Below are positions 32,671 through 47,125 of a stretch of 64,000 nt of DNA, in pieces. Each line of letters opens with the position of its first letter. Within the stretch, counting starts at the first letter, position 1. A program made the translations under genes and the position numbers. The notes below the pieces were generated by a model that saw only the letters and a list, made by a program, of their open reading frames with translations, was not told where the DNA came from and made no database searches. The stretch is from Pelecanus crispus (lineage: Eukaryota; Chordata; Aves; Pelecaniformes; Pelecanidae), in NCBI RefSeq assembly GCF_030463565.1, contig NC_134676.1, positions 27,777,228 through 27,841,227 of the forward strand, given 5' to 3'.

Positions 32671-35600
32671 TATTCCACCTTAAAGTGTATCTAATATTAA
32701 GATCTGTTGTAGGTGCAGAAGGTAGCAGGTGCCTGCAGTTGCGTTACTTGGGGAGGCATGATTCTGGAACAGAGAAGCTGGCTCCTCTCCATCACCAAGT
32801 GCTTCTTGCTAAGTGCAAAGGTTGGTTTGCAACCTGGGAAGATGAGGTGTTGGTCATAAAAAGGATAAAATGGATGATTTCCCATCACTAATGGCAAGGC
32901 GATGGCTAACATTTCCCAGTCCAGGGGTATTGCTTATCTGTGTCCCATTTCTTTTCTATGTCTGCTCTAGAACTATTATAATCATTATTTCTGGTACTTG
33001 ATTAGTGAATCAGTGGCTTTAAAATGGGGCTTTTAACTACAGTGATGCTATACTATAACCTAATTGAAAATGTTTTAATCCAGACCTGAATTGTGTTGGC
33101 TTTTTAACTCCACCTCTGACTAAAATAATTAATACAATAAATGGGCATTGAAATATCATGCATGGCCAATTTAGAAATAAAGTATTTTAAACTGAAAAAA
33201 ATTAGAGGTAATTGAACATGAAATATCTTTCAGCCATTTGAAGTAACAGTTCAGATGCACTGAATACCAACCCCCTTCTTTCTCCAGAGCACAAAAAGTG
33301 TTTGTTTCTTTTAAAGATCAAAATGCCATGGATGTGCCTTTCAACCACATTTGTTAAGAAACTCACTGAGGGATGGTTAGAAAGAAACACAAGTTTTAAA
33401 TGTTCTTCATTGTTTACATGGCTCGTTGTACGGGCTTGGAGCTCATTTGCCCCGATTCAGTAAAAGAAACAACAGTTATTTCCATGACTCAGAAGTCAGT
33501 CAAACAAATATGGAGTGTTTAGGTACTAACCTGAGGTTTTCTTGCTCCTTAAAATAAAAGCAAATTCACAGCTGGTTAAAAAAACCCCTTTGGTCATCGT
33601 TCCAATCATAACAGAGTAGTAGTAATTGCATTCAGAAACTCAAAATGCTGGTGCAGCAGTCAGCTGTCTCTACTCGTATCCCAGGCTTTGTCTTCACCGG
33701 GTACTGGTCAAGACACAATCAAGTCTTTCAAAAAGATAAATTTGCCCGAGATTATCACCTCCTTTGAAAGTTAAGTAAGATTTAGGGTTTGAGTAGAGAC
33801 CTCTACCAGCTTTGTAATTTGAAAACAATTGCTACTAATGAACAGCTTTCTTATGAAAGACACAAAATACTTTTCCTTTCCATTGCCTGTTCTGCCAATG
33901 CAGTAAAAAGGCATATGAAATGTCAAGGATTGGTTTCATTTAGTCAGCATTTGTACTTATTCATCTGTTGAGAAATGTAGTAAGGAGCAATCTCTTGTTG
34001 GCCACTCCCTGGAGTGGCAGTATGAGTGATACTTGGTGGTTTTGGAGGAAAAATTAGGGAGGCAGCTGATGCATCATTTTGACTGTGAAGCCTGAGGCAA
34101 GACAAACATGCACAGACTGTAAGAGGAAAGATCAGCAAAGACAGAAACCCCAGCTCTGTTTCTGGTGATGAGTCTCTCACTCTCAGCTTCATTGCAAGCA
34201 AAATGCCCATGTAAGACATTTAACCCTATTAGACTTTCTGTGGTCTCACAAGCTCATATTGAGCTTTTAAGGTCACCTATCTTATGGGCTTCTGGGTCAC
34301 AGGCTCCCAGCTGACTGGCAAAAGATACAGGCTAGGGCATGATCAGAACAAAAAAAAAACCAAAAAAAAAATTGTAACATGATGAAGAAAAAAGATCTGT
34401 GAGGAGGAGGGTGTCTCAGGTCTCCCACGCTGTTGAGGACAAAGCTTTCTCCACAAGAGCTGGCAGCATCTTGCTGACCACAGTAGCCAGTTCTGGGTGG
34501 CTTCGTTTGGTCACTGAGGCCACCCCAGTCTGGGAGCCCCCAGGCTGGAGCAGGCCACCTGGGTCTCCAGACCTTGGGGCCCAGTGACTTCTCCAGAGCG
34601 TACTAGGTACCTCACCACCACATTTTGCATACATGCCTCAGCACGTGACATCAGCCACTGCAGCATCCTCAGCAAGGCTGGTATAAAGGGGACAGCAGAG
34701 ATGGGACAGCATAGAGGTAGCGCCTCTCACTGTTCTCAGCTGGATGAAGACTTTCAGACACATGTTTGTTCTCTGTTTTACTACTGGCCATGCTAATTTG
34801 GCCTGCAATCATAACATGGTTTTATAGCTCCCAAAGGTGGTGTCTGAGGGATGCCTGAGCGTACAAATCCTGCTGGAGACTGAGTTTTGGCAGAGTAAGC
34901 TAATCCCATGCAGGCTGGTCCATGCTGCCTGGGGGACAGGCCCCTGGAAGAAACTGTCCTCTGAAACATGGCCAGGTTTTGTACTGAAGATATCTGGTCC
35001 AGAACATAGGCTGGCCACAAGTCAACAATTGCCCAGTGTGGATGGCAGGCGGGTTCATCAGCCCCATTTGGTGCCTGGCACCCTCTCATTAAATGATATA
35101 AATATTTCCAGTGAATCCCAAGAGTCAACATCCAGGATGACAAATCTATGCCATTCCATTCACATATCCTCCTGCTTTATGCACTTAACTGAATTTCCTA
35201 AAAAGGAAAAAATTACTTCTCTGTGTTTTGCCCACCAGGGAATAGTTGTATTTCAGCATGCAATTTTGGCCCATAGATTTTCCCATCTTGCAATTACTTT
35301 ATTTGATGGATGTGAACTCATGCTTTGGCTTGGATTAATTCTATGTTATCTATCTGAAACATCTTTGCTATTAAAAAAAAAAGTCCTGTATCACTGGACT
35401 CCAGTTCCTACACACATCTTAAAGTGCTAGCTCCTTCCGCTCCATCCAAGTACCAGCAAAAATAAATGGACTAAAAAACCTAATACCGTTACAAGTAAAG
35501 GATGATCTCACTTTGTATGCCTGAGCTCATTCTGTTTAAGTCAGTTGGAGGGAAGAAGGGTGGGAGATTCTGGACCCTTGCCAGGGTCCCTGTTAAAGAC

Positions 35601-38600
35601 CAATTTATTTTTCATTGTTTAACAGACAATGTTGAAAATACAAATACCAGTGGGATAAAAAATGGTTTATGTAAGTAGCAGTGGGAAAACTGTGGTAAAC
35701 CAGAGGTGGGATTAATCCCTTAACAGACAGGAGTGAGTAATAGCAGCTGAGTCAGAGCAAGGTCTCACTAGGTGCTGAGTATGTCTGTGAGGAGCTGAGC
35801 ATTTCTGCTCCTGTGACAGTGGTCACTACAGGCAGCAGGACCTATGTGAGCAGTGAATCCTTCGTGCTCTGGAACATGTGAGGACCATAAGGACTAATAA
35901 AGGCAATTTGCAGAAGATGAGACAAGTGAACGGAGTTCTTGAATTTCTAATGAAAACTGACCAAGTGGCTTTTTAGCTATCTGTGTAATTAGAATTATCA
36001 CTGAGCAATGTGTTACTGGGGTTAAAAATAGTCCATGGCAGTCCTGCAAAAAAGAAAAAGAATCATAACTATGCATTTATTTAAAAATGGCCAGATAACC
36101 TGTTCAAGAGTGCTATTAATCCAGAAACAACATTAGCTAGAACAAGAGACCTGTTTCCAATCCTCAAGTAAGATCATGCCACTTGTTAAAGGTGTGCAAC
36201 ATCATTAATGTGCCATTTCTCAGTGGACCCATTTGCCTTATGGTATCTGCAGCTTGCAGCTTCAAGTTGCTCCTTGTTTCTCCAGCTTTCGTGAGAAGGC
36301 CACATGAATAGAGGATGAGAGGGACATCGATTCTGAGTCTTTTTGCTAGGTATGAATACCAAAGAAAACAAAACAGGTGGATGGCTAATGCTCAGACTGT
36401 GCTCTGAGGCTTGCAGAGGGAAGTCATCTCCTTTAACATATCCCATTCACAACCTTCTGTCTCATGGGTTGTCCCTGGAAAGCAAAGGTTACCTACCCAC
36501 TGTGTGATCTCAAAGCACTATCAGATTGTTAATTAGCTTTGTTCCCTGTTCTTCCCAACAAAACGGGAAGGGCTCAGGCTGTTCCGGTGACTTGCCACTG
36601 CCAGAAAGGGGAGATCGTGTTTCTGACCTCTCCCAGACTCAGCTCCCTGTGCCTGCCCCCCACTTGCAGTGGTCACGGGGTCCTTGGGTCCTTTGCTGAA
36701 TTGAATCACCTCCCTGGCTTGGCAGAGGACTGATGTGACAGGTTAGCCAAGTGAGGGGCACAGAGGAGGGTCAGACATGCTGGAGAAGGCAGAAGGAGGA
36801 AGTGGAGGTAGAGGGGGAGAGGGATGGTGTGACTCCAGCCTCAGTTGCTAGCACCCTCTGACAGCTCAGTAGAGCTGTCAAAACCTACTTGTTTCCTGGC
36901 TTCTTTTATTTTTACAAGAGAAGGAAACAACTTTCACTCTCCCTCCCCTCTGTCTCCACCATCTTGAGGGGATGATGATGAGATGAACCAAACTCATCCA
37001 CTGGCCTCAGTTGCTGGTGTGTTTGTGTAGGCTCCTAGCACCTCACCTTGGGTAGTTTGGGGTCTCCGTGCTCCCTGACAGAGTCCTGGTGCTTGCCTGC
37101 CTTCATACTGCTCCTGAGGCTTACCCAATCTTGGGGGGAAAAAGCAAAAGGGTGAAAATAAACCATGCCACAGACTCCAGTCAGATGTTCCCTTTTAAAT
37201 ACAGACTTGACAAATAATTCTTTACCGGTATCAATGCACATCAGTGACCACATTTTTCAGTCTTGCATTTGGGAGTGCTTTCCAATTAAAAGCAAATAGC
37301 TGAAAGAGACTTTCGAATTGGTTTCATTGAAGAAGAAGAAATGAAGGGAAGCTACTTGAGATCTGACAATAGCTGAAGTGATTTGTAAGCACGAAGCACA
37401 CAAGATAACATTTAATTAACAGCAGCAAAAATAGAACATCGCTTTGAATTTACGTAAGTTCTCTTGTTCTATGTATGCGCAATGCCCTTTCTTTAAGTTT
37501 CTCTTCTCAGAAAACTCTATTAACCCTCCATTCCTATAGATGATATACCAGTCACAGGTTGGGCAGCACTTCCCATCCCCTTTGCGGAGATTTCAAAACT
37601 TGCTTGTAGGGTTTGACCCAGACAGTATTTTCCAAAAATCTCAATCTGGAACTGTTTTCCTTAAAGCACTGAGAGAGACTGTTTGTGTAGAAGAAATGAC
37701 AAATAAATCCTTATATTTATTATGGCTGTGCAGAAGCTTATTTATCAACTGCTGCCTGAATTTGAAACATCTCTGTGGCTTACTCAAGTAATATCTCCAG
37801 AGCACATGGAGAAACTAGGACACCTGCAACTCAGGTGACGATCCTGGGTCCCCTGGTCAGCAGAGCCAAACAGACAGGTTTTTGGTGCCACTCACCTGAT
37901 TCACTTTGGATGCCTGCTGCAAGGAGACCTGAACCACAGTTCCCAGACACAGCTTCTCCTTGCTGACCAGGGAGAGGGCCATGATGCCATAGATGGCTCC
38001 AATTATGCAGATCATTCAGTGAAACTGATCTTGAGAAGATCTGGGCTCAGAGCACATCTCCCAGCCCCAGCATCACTCCAGTGGTCACTACAGATGACAA
38101 AACCCTTCCCACAGCCTCTGCTCAGCACACGGTGTGATGGTATGACTCTCTGCATCCCGTTCCCATCCTGCATCAGGATGCCAATGTTGAGATGCCACTG
38201 AAATGGTCATTATGTTTGTACCAGAACCCTTTCCAACCCCACTGGCAGACTGCCTCTCCTTTTGTGCTGAAGCTGGGCAAGTTGCTGCTCCCCGAGGACA
38301 CCACTGCTTCCCATCTGCTTTGAGACTCTGTGATGCTAGGCTGATGCCAGGATGACAGCTGTCTGGTTGGATCCATGGTGTTGGCCAGGGTGCCTACCTC
38401 ATTCACTGGTCCCCCACTCCCCTTGTGATGGAGAGGGTGTTTTAGACCTAGGAAACAACTGGAGGGACCAGATAATGCTGATCAGCCAAGTTGTGACCTC
38501 TCTGTCCGTGGGGTACTCCAGCCTACATTGGCCAAGGCCCTGAGCAACTTGGTGTAACTATGAAGCAAGTGCCCAAATGATCTACTGAGGTCCTCTCCAA

Positions 38601-41070
38601 CAGGAACAATTATGTGAGGCTGGGGACCACAGTGAGCACACAGCTGTTGTCTGTGGGGCCAGGCCCCATATAAGGTTCCCAGCAAGGTGCTGGCATTTGC
38701 AACTGACCCCATCTCACTGAAGGTAAAGGCTCCCATTTTCTCTTAAATGAAGAACCAGGATTTCTCCGTGGCTGTGATTCCTTCTTTCCCTGTTCCACCA
38801 TGAACAGTCCCACTAGTCTCCCCTGCTGATGTTCTGCTCAAGTCTGAAAACTAGTATGTGATCTGCACACAGTGTGCGCTGTGCCCACTAGGTCAGGCTG
38901 CTCCTCTCTTGCTTTTATGGCAAACACGTGCTAGTTTAGCTGTGGTGTCCACTTTCATTTTTTTGGTGAAGTTACCCTGCTTTTAGTTTTACTCCAGTTT
39001 TGAGTTTTGCCAATCTTACTTTATACTATACTACACCTCTATGAACTAGAAAACATCAAAGAAACTATATCCCAATATGAAAAATAGAAGTAATTAATAG
39101 TGATAGCAAGTTATATAGGAATTAGTAGTTAATCCACTACTAGTAATCAATAACTAATTACGCATAGCAATTAATCAGTTGTACAAGAAACATGAGCATA
39201 TGTATGATCTATTTGTGTGATCTTATTTTCCAGAGTTAAGCAGTGCTCCAGGTTTTGTGATGGTTGTTTTAAAGACAGTGGGAGAACTGCTGGATTTTCA
39301 ATGACGGAGTCTCCTGCATCTGTGTAGTAATATAATCGTACCCCTGGGTTACGATGAACCAGTCTGGCCTTTTCCTATTGATCTTCCTTTTGCATTTGAT
39401 GCAATGCAGTCTCCAAAGTCTACTTAACTTTGGTGTGTCCTCTGTAAAGTATGCAAATACACACTTGCCAGAACTTTCTCCTCCTGCTCCACTTTTCCCT
39501 GCTAAGACAGTAAAAACAGCTGTCCAAAAAAGCCAAGAGATGGGAACAAACTGATGGATCATGTTCCTATGTTAAGCTGGTTTGGAATAAGAACAAGCCA
39601 AAACCACTGGGGAAAATCCCCCACTATTCAGTCTAGCCCGTACTTCATTTTAGGTTGGATCGGCTAAACAACATTTCCACTGCATCCTCAGCTCCCCAGA
39701 AAATTGTACCATCTACTGACTGCAGAGATTGACAGCTCAAATGGGCTGAGAATGAGCAGGTTTCTTACTTTTGTAATCCCTATTATGTGTTCAAACCAAC
39801 CAAATTATGATAGTAAACACACAGCAATTTCCATGTTTTGTGAAGAATCTATTTCTAACATAAAAAATATTATATTTGGACAGGTAGGGCTGATACTGCT
39901 GTAGTGACAAATGGATCAGCCAAAACCAATCTCCTTCCAAAGATAGCTACATGTTTTGATGTAATGAGATGATAAATGTGTGCGTCAGCTGCATTAAGAA
40001 TGGACTCTATTATGTGGGTATAGCTCCGTAAAGCTTCCTAGATTTACTTCTTCTCTGCCTCTTATTTTGAGGATCCAATTCTTCCTGCCTCCAAGCTGGT
40101 CTTTTCTAGTTTTCATCATCTCCACTACTTAAAGAAACCCAATGTACTTTTTGCACCAGTAATACCAGTAATGTCGCTGCTTCTCAAAGCTTCAGCTCAA
40201 CTCAGGAGCTTGTAGCAGCATGAAGACACAGGATCTTTTGTACGATAAAACACTGCCTACACATTCCCAAAGGTGAGGCTGGAGCTTGACTAATTAAGCA
40301 GTCAGAGATCCCCATTTGGTTATCTTAATTTGGGACACTTCATTTCAGCATCCAGTTAATTGTTGTATCTGGCGGGACTGAAGGAGAATTTACTCTAACT
40401 CTAATTAAATTGTGGCAGAGTTAGAAGCATGTGTTATCAATCTCCTTTGCCTTGCAAAAGAGTCAGGTTTCCAAACCAAAATATTTTCAAGAGAAAGCAG
40501 AAACTTGGGGCTGTGTTCAGACCTCCTCCAAGAGGTGCCCAGTTTAAAGCTCAGTCCCTGTTACCACAGCACATAAATTTGAGGGGGATTGAAACCAAGA
40601 GCTACTTAGAGATGTTGCTCATTTTGTCATGTTTTGTAGCATCCTCACAGAAGCCACAACAGAGTATTTTGAACCTGCTTCCTGTGTTGTCTGCTGGATG
40701 TAGTTCTCAGACCCACAAAACTCATGTGAAGAGTATCTCTTCCTTGTAAATATAGACTTCCTAATTCAAAAGCTTGTGAAACCTTCACAGGGAGGTTAGG
40801 TTTTAATGGTTTCCCCACACACCCAGCTTCATACTGAAGGGCTTTTTGGGATCTGCAAAATCCATGTCCAGCTACTTCTGATGTCAGGAGGTGCCTGGTT
40901 TGGCTTGCGGTTGGTGGCAGCTGCAGGTTGTGGAGCTGCATATCTCCAGCTCCTGTTGGGCCAGACACCTTGTGCGACTTCTCACTACCAGAAGTGATTT
41001 GGGACCAGGGCAGCAAGGTAGGATGAGCCGAGACTCTCAGCAAGTTCCTCCATCAGCCTAATAGAAGCTC

Positions 41071-41133
41071 TGATATCTGAACAAGATATCAACAAGACGA
41101 CATCTGAACAAGATGAGGTCTGAACAAGATGTC
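41071..41133. repeat. Short imperfect tandem repeat (TCTGAACAAGAT unit)
   Basis: Three copies of ATCTGAACAAGAT/GTCTGAACAAGAT lie within about 60 bp (41075, 41102, 41118), with a partial AACAAGACGA between the first and second. The repeat is small and locally duplicated, with no coding frame. Confidence 0.7.
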
Positions 41134-44100
41134 AGAAGGCATCATCATCACCCAGCTTTTGTATGTGAGTTCAGCTGGCTGTACTGTGCTGGAGGTATTT
41201 GCCAATATCTGTCAGTTAATTAAAGCCGAGTATTCCAAAGACAGAATAATTGTTCTTCAGACAAATTATTATGATCTATTATCACCTGCCACTGTGATGA
41301 TTCTGTAATTTTTATTTTTGTTGTGTGATAAATACTCAATCACACCCTTTGCTATTGCCTCAGGTTATTTTAATAACTGAACTTTACAGAAAGTTTTATT
41401 TAAATATGACAGTTGCCTGCCTGTAGCTGCATGTGTCTGAGGCAAGTGCAGTGGCCAATGGGCCCTGATGGCCAAACTGGATGAATAGAGCAGCTTCTGC
41501 TGCTCTCATGCACAAAGGAAAGCCCTCCCCAAGCACCTCCTCACCACCAGCAGTGGGAAGTGTTCCAGGGCAGGGGGACGCTCAGCCTGGACATCTGTGG
41601 GAGAGGAGCTGAGATCGCCCTTGCTTGACAAGAGTTTGTGCAGACTCACCAGAAGCCCTGGGGAGCAGGAGGCTGTAGCGCTGTAGTCTCTTGCCATGGG
41701 GCTCCAGGAGCCTGGGCAAGGGAGAGGGAGGGATGTGACAGCAGGGAAGGAGGAGAGCTGTCCTGGTGCCTGTGAGCGAAGGCCAGAAGATGTTTCTCCT
41801 CCAGCTCTGAGTGTCTCAGCTCCTGGCAGGAGGTGGTGCTGCTGAGCACTATGCTGCTTTGGGAAACCTCCAACTGCCAGCCCCAGGGTGGGACTGTGCA
41901 TGGTGGGACATCCATGAGCAGCGTGTCTTGCATAAAACAGGCATTACATGCTTGACCTGAAGGACATGCCTGGGTCCTTCAAAATGCCATGTGCGTCCCG
42001 ATGAGGGGCACTGAGTATCAGTGTATAGATGAAAGGCAAATTTTCGTTACAAAACTGCTTGCTTTCCTGTTGAGGGGCAAAGTTATAAAAAAACTATTAG
42101 TCAACACTGTAATTGATGGTTTGATGGTAATTTGCAGCAGCACGGTACCATGAATATCAATTTTATTCAAAAGAACAGATAATGAAAACTTTTCATTTTG
42201 TAGTGACTCACGTGTAATACACTGCATTTCCTTTAATAGGAAATGATGTGCGTACAAAATCCATAGTTGCTATGATTAGTTGTTGCTGATCTTTAAAGAT
42301 AAGAAGCAAAGTGGGGGAAAAAAGTGAAAACTGTGTCAATTTATCAACAAGAAAGTTACTCAGATACCAGAAGTAATGAGGCTCTGAATAAAAATGACTA
42401 TAATGAATCACTTCCTTGAAGTATAATTTAGCTTGTGTTTAGAACTGAGTAAGTACAGCTTTGAGGTCCTAAGAAGTGTGCATTTCATGAAGGCAAGTGA
42501 AATTTCTTTAAGTTCTTAAAAATTAGTTCGGTCCCTGTTACATAATTCGTGCTACATATATTCCAGTGCAGGATAATGGAGTTCGGAGCCTTTTATGTGC
42601 ACAAAATAATGTGGTCCCTGTAGGTAGCATAAAATCCACTTGGCATGTGAAGCCAGTGCAGTGTGATGGCCCTGGAGATGTATTTTAAATTTGCAGGAGT
42701 GGATATTCAGTGGGAAGCAGGTTATATGATCAAGCACCTAATGTGCTCTGCAAATCTACTTTCTACTACTTTCCTTACTATTCAGACTCCAGGAGACTCC
42801 TTCCTAACAATTGATCAAAACTCCACCGCAGAGAAAGCAGGGCACAATTCTGTAGAATCAATGTTAACAGAGCAGATATTTAGAAGATGTTTTAAAAGTA
42901 ATTTAGACTGCCATTCAGGAAGACCACTCTTGTCTTTGAGCGCTTATTTTCATTGTCAGTCATGAAAGATAAAAATCAATATTATTTTAGCAGAACAACT
43001 TAAAAAATTATTGCATATTATTACAGGGAGTTGCACATTACTGCCAAGAAGTCTGTGATTTTTTGGTCACTGCTTTAAGAACAAAGAATCTAATTTTGGG
43101 AATAGACAGTCACCTCACAAAGCAAAAAATCATTGTAAAGTCTCACTATCATCAGTCTTTCTAAGTTACAATTGTTCTGCTGAGTTGTTGCCTCCAAAGG
43201 CAGCAATTCTAACTTTAATAAAACATTTCTACTGCTCCTTTACTTATTGAAAATAATCCTTAATTCCTGAATAGTTTTTTTGCTCTTAAAAATCCCAAAG
43301 AGCTTGAACAAATCTGTATCTATTCCTGTATCAAGATCTATTAAAATAGGTGCCATGGGTCTTGGCACATGCTCTGTATTGGTAGGTCCCATAACAATGT
43401 TCCCCTTTCCATTGCCAGAAAACTCTTGACAAACATTATTTCAGCTGACTGCTTCTTTCAGATGGCCAGGGGCACTTCTGTAGAGATAGGTGCTCTAGCT
43501 TTTTTCCCACTACCTCCAGAGTATTTCTATCTCCTCTTCTGCACAATTTCAACAACAAAGACTTACACTCTCTAGTAAATCTCTGCAATTGTTATTAATT
43601 TATTTCATTTATACCTGGTACAGATGGAAATAACATTTGAGCTGAAGATTTATTGCATGGTCTTCAAGTAAAAGATTTTTAATCATTAAATCTTAATTAA
43701 GGTAGAAAATTCAGCCTCCCTCTGGTAACTCACTACATTATTTTTTCTGAACAGCCACCCTGGATTTCATGTTAGTACAGAAATTCAGGAACTGGCTCAT
43801 GTCCTGTATCCCTCTGTCTTCCAAGGTTGAGATTCCAGTAAGAATTGCTGATTTTTCCCTTTCCCTGCAAGCAACAATTTTTAACCCTAAGTTCCTTTGT
43901 AGTTTTTGTGGTGCTGAAGAGTTTTTCAGTCATTGCTTGAGTGTTGACTGACCTATCAGTTCAAGTTCGGTGGTTTTCTTTCTAAATCTAGCATGGTGCT
44001 CCTATGCTATGTAGTGCTGTTGTGGTATCATGTCATCGTTTACATCAGTTCTCTAGGGGAAAGTCAGTGGTGATGCTAAATCAAAAAGATGAAGAAAAGT

Positions 44101-46539
44101 GGTCATTGTCAGTCATCAGAGTCTGCACTAAGCCTGTCACTCACATCTTCTCCTCACAATTTTGTGGGTTTTAATGATAATTGTGAGTTTTGGTGATTTT
44201 GCCTACAACGACAGATGTCAAGGTGTCTAAATCCTGGATATACAATTTATTCTGAAAGCCAACATTTGCATACCGTGCGTCTTCAGAGATTTTTGTTCCA
44301 TTTTTATTGTTAGGAGCTTGATTTTTTTTTTATTTCTTAGGAGGCTTTCCAGCTCTTATAAGCCTCCAGGCTACAAACTTATTAATTGACAAGTTCTTTT
44401 CTTGCTTCTTTCAACAGATATTCATGTTATTCACATATTTCTTATCCTGCTTTCTTTTTTTTTCCTTTTACAAACTTTCAGTTCCTTCTCTCTACCCCAC
44501 CTGCCCTTCATTGTAGTGCTTTTATTGCGTTGATTTCCTCTTTCTTCATTTACGAGGATGCTTATTTCCTTACTTCTCCAGATCTATACCCTGGAGGAGC
44601 TGTGACATTTGACATCTATGAGCTGACTTCTTGTGACTGAAGTTCTGCAACTCCTGAAATGATGAGGCCCTCCATAAATACAGGTGCACGGATTGAAGTG
44701 ACTATTGATTTTCTGCATAAGGTAGCGCTTAAAGCACAGACCAAAGAATGGCTAGCTGGCTGGGGTCCAGGTGTTTCCAAGACAGCCAACAGAGTGGAGT
44801 GATGTGATTGATGGTGCTGCCTAATTTACGTTGATTAAAAGGAGTAGGTGAAGTGATAACCAGTTCTGGGAAAACTACCATGTACTCTAGTATTACACGT
44901 GGAGCAATGGCAATAGATGGTGCTGTCCTGCGCAGAGTGTTGTTTTTCATTCTCATCCTTCTATAACAGTAAGTTTTCTTAGTAATAGAGTCAACTTCTG
45001 TATACTATGGAATGAGAAATCTCAACTGTCTAAACATTAAGTGTCTTTTCTATAAGGCCTTGGTGTTTTGGAGGTATTTAAGTCGTGTTACAATTGAAAA
45101 AAAAAGTACCACATAAAGCTGAGAGGTGGGAAATCCCACTATGAAACTGCACTAAGCAAGAGATTGTGAGTTTATCTTCATTGGTGATCTAGTCCTGAGT
45201 TGTTAGACTGTTGATATTTCAGCTTCTCCCATGTTTCTTAGTGATGAAGGAGCAGCATTCTAAAGACCTCTCCCTCTCCCCAGTTTGAAGGTAGGCATGT
45301 GGATAGGTATGGTCTGATATGGGAGCCCCTGAGCTTGTTCCCAAACTGCCCAGCCCAAAAACCTGCCCTGGTACCTTGAAGGGTGGCTGGGAAAGGCTGG
45401 TGGGGCTGGACATGGTTAGGACTACCGTGGCAGTGACAGGCACCCAGAAAGGATGAGTTGAGAGGGATGCTGGGGGACAGGGATCCTCTGTCACTGCAGG
45501 TTTCCTCAGGAAAAAAGCTATTTCATTAAGCCCTGATTTTTTCCTACCCTGATTCGATGTCTCTGATGCTGGGTAGCAATGCCAGCGCTGTCAGCACCAC
45601 ACTGGGGGGCCAGGAAGCCCACGGTGGGTTGCATGGGGCCAGAGCAGGGATGTGGTGGCCAAGGACACCCCTGTCAGAGCTCTGACCCAGGGCTGCCCCA
45701 TGCCTTGGGGTAGCCAGCAGTGGTTTTGTCCAATTTTTTTTTTGGAACAAAGCAAAATATTCCCACAATCCCCACCTTTTGCATAAACACAGCCCTGCAG
45801 AGTGGACATGCTCTCCTGAGTTTGACCAGACTGCCAAACACATCCTTCTGTTCATGAATCAGTCACCAAAACTGGGTTCCCAAAACCCTACAGAGGGAGA
45901 GTCTGAGGCATCCTGTAGTTTTCACCTACTTCAGCTCGGGGGATTAACTTCAGAACTGCTGAATACTCAAGACACTTGATTTTTGCTGACTGACTATGAG
46001 ATTAAGAGCCAGGAATCAGCACTGAAGATCTCAGGCATGCAGCTAGATTAGTCAGTGTTGACCATTAATTGAACATTGGAGGAGGAACTGTTTGCTCACG
46101 TTGTTATCAGGTAGCACTCCCAGAAAATGTGCAAATCAGTCCATGTGCCTCCCTCAGAGCTAGGACACAAGTCTGGTCCTCTGCTGCACTGTGATTCCTA
46201 GAGCCCTTCAGGCTTACACTCCTCTTCTGAGTCACTGAAGGTACGGAAAAAAATTAATCTACATTTGTATATCCCTGCCTCCTCAGGTCAGCAGGACACC
46301 TGACCAAAAACCTTAAACAGGGAAGGTGCCAGTAAACACACAGCTGGAATGCACTCCATGTGAAGGTGTATGTAACATTGGCAAACCAAATTTCTGCCCA
46401 TAATATTACTTTAATAGTCCACAGTTTTACAGCAACATATGTTCAAAATTATCTCTTCCAGAAAACTGCACAAGACTTAGGAAGTTTAACCGGAATGTTA
46501 AAAGAGCTCTTCAGAAAAATATAACATAATAACATTTTG

Positions 46540-47125
46540 CCAACTCTTTGAATGTATTTATTAATGTTTGGATTTGTGCAAGGAAGTTTCCATGCTATAA
46601 ATTTTTATTAAAAACATGTCATTAGAAATAAATAGTACATTTATAGTCATAAACAAACCAGCAGTTTTTACATACACTGATGTTGGTTTTCCTCTTACAA
46701 AAATGGAAGTGTATTCCACCATCTATTTTTTTTGCTTATACCTGATATAAAAGGATAAAGTTGCTGCATGAATTTTATACTTATTTTGGGTTTCATATGT
46801 CCTCAAACTAGACACACAGAGAGTTTGTGTCTGTTTTCCTAATAACATTTATATGGGAAACATAGCCTTCTGTTCTTGCTGTTGATTTTCAATGTGGCAA
46901 ATGAGCTTAAATACTGCAGAAAAAATGTAGTGATAATAACAAAGATTAATATATTGATTGCTTTTTCCTGCTTGCTCATGGGAATGACTGATTTGTATGA
47001 AAAAAGAAATGTGCTTGTACCATAGAAAGGTTCTATAATAACAGCTCGCTAAAGGAAAAATATTTTTTTTTAATTCACCAGAACCTTATTTTCATTAGCT
47101 GTGTGAAAATGTGTGGCCTGGTTTC
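46540..47125 (-). other. CRHBP: CRHBP 3' untranslated region
   Basis: The sequence between the CRHBP stop codon and the two poly(A) signals, about 520-590 nt. It is AT-rich and has no long frame. The 3' end is estimated from the poly(A) signals and not observed directly. Confidence 0.6.
46557..46609 (-). terminator. CRHBP: CRHBP poly(A) signals
   Basis: Two AATAAA hexamers on the minus strand, at 46609-46604 and 46562-46557, lie about 520 and 565 nt after the CRHBP stop codon. They are the first canonical signals that I found downstream of the stop. Confidence 0.6.

Larger units (their letters stand above)
28741..46539. other. Intergenic interval between CRHBP and AGGF1
   Basis: About 17.8 kb with no gene that I can support. 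It includes a 197-codon + strand frame (34837-35430) with no known domain, a pair of similar 45-bp segments near 32450 and 32580, a small tandem repeat at 41071-41133, and AT-rich blocks with clustered homeodomain-type TAAT cores (32930-33240, 39085-39185, 40310-40430). Any of these blocks could be distal regulatory DNA for either neighbour, but nothing in the sequence alone proves this. Confidence 0.5.

Noticed and set aside
34345..34375. A-rich run as a possible processed pseudogene tail
   Set aside because: No gene-like sequence adjoins it, so it is treated as simple low-complexity sequence.
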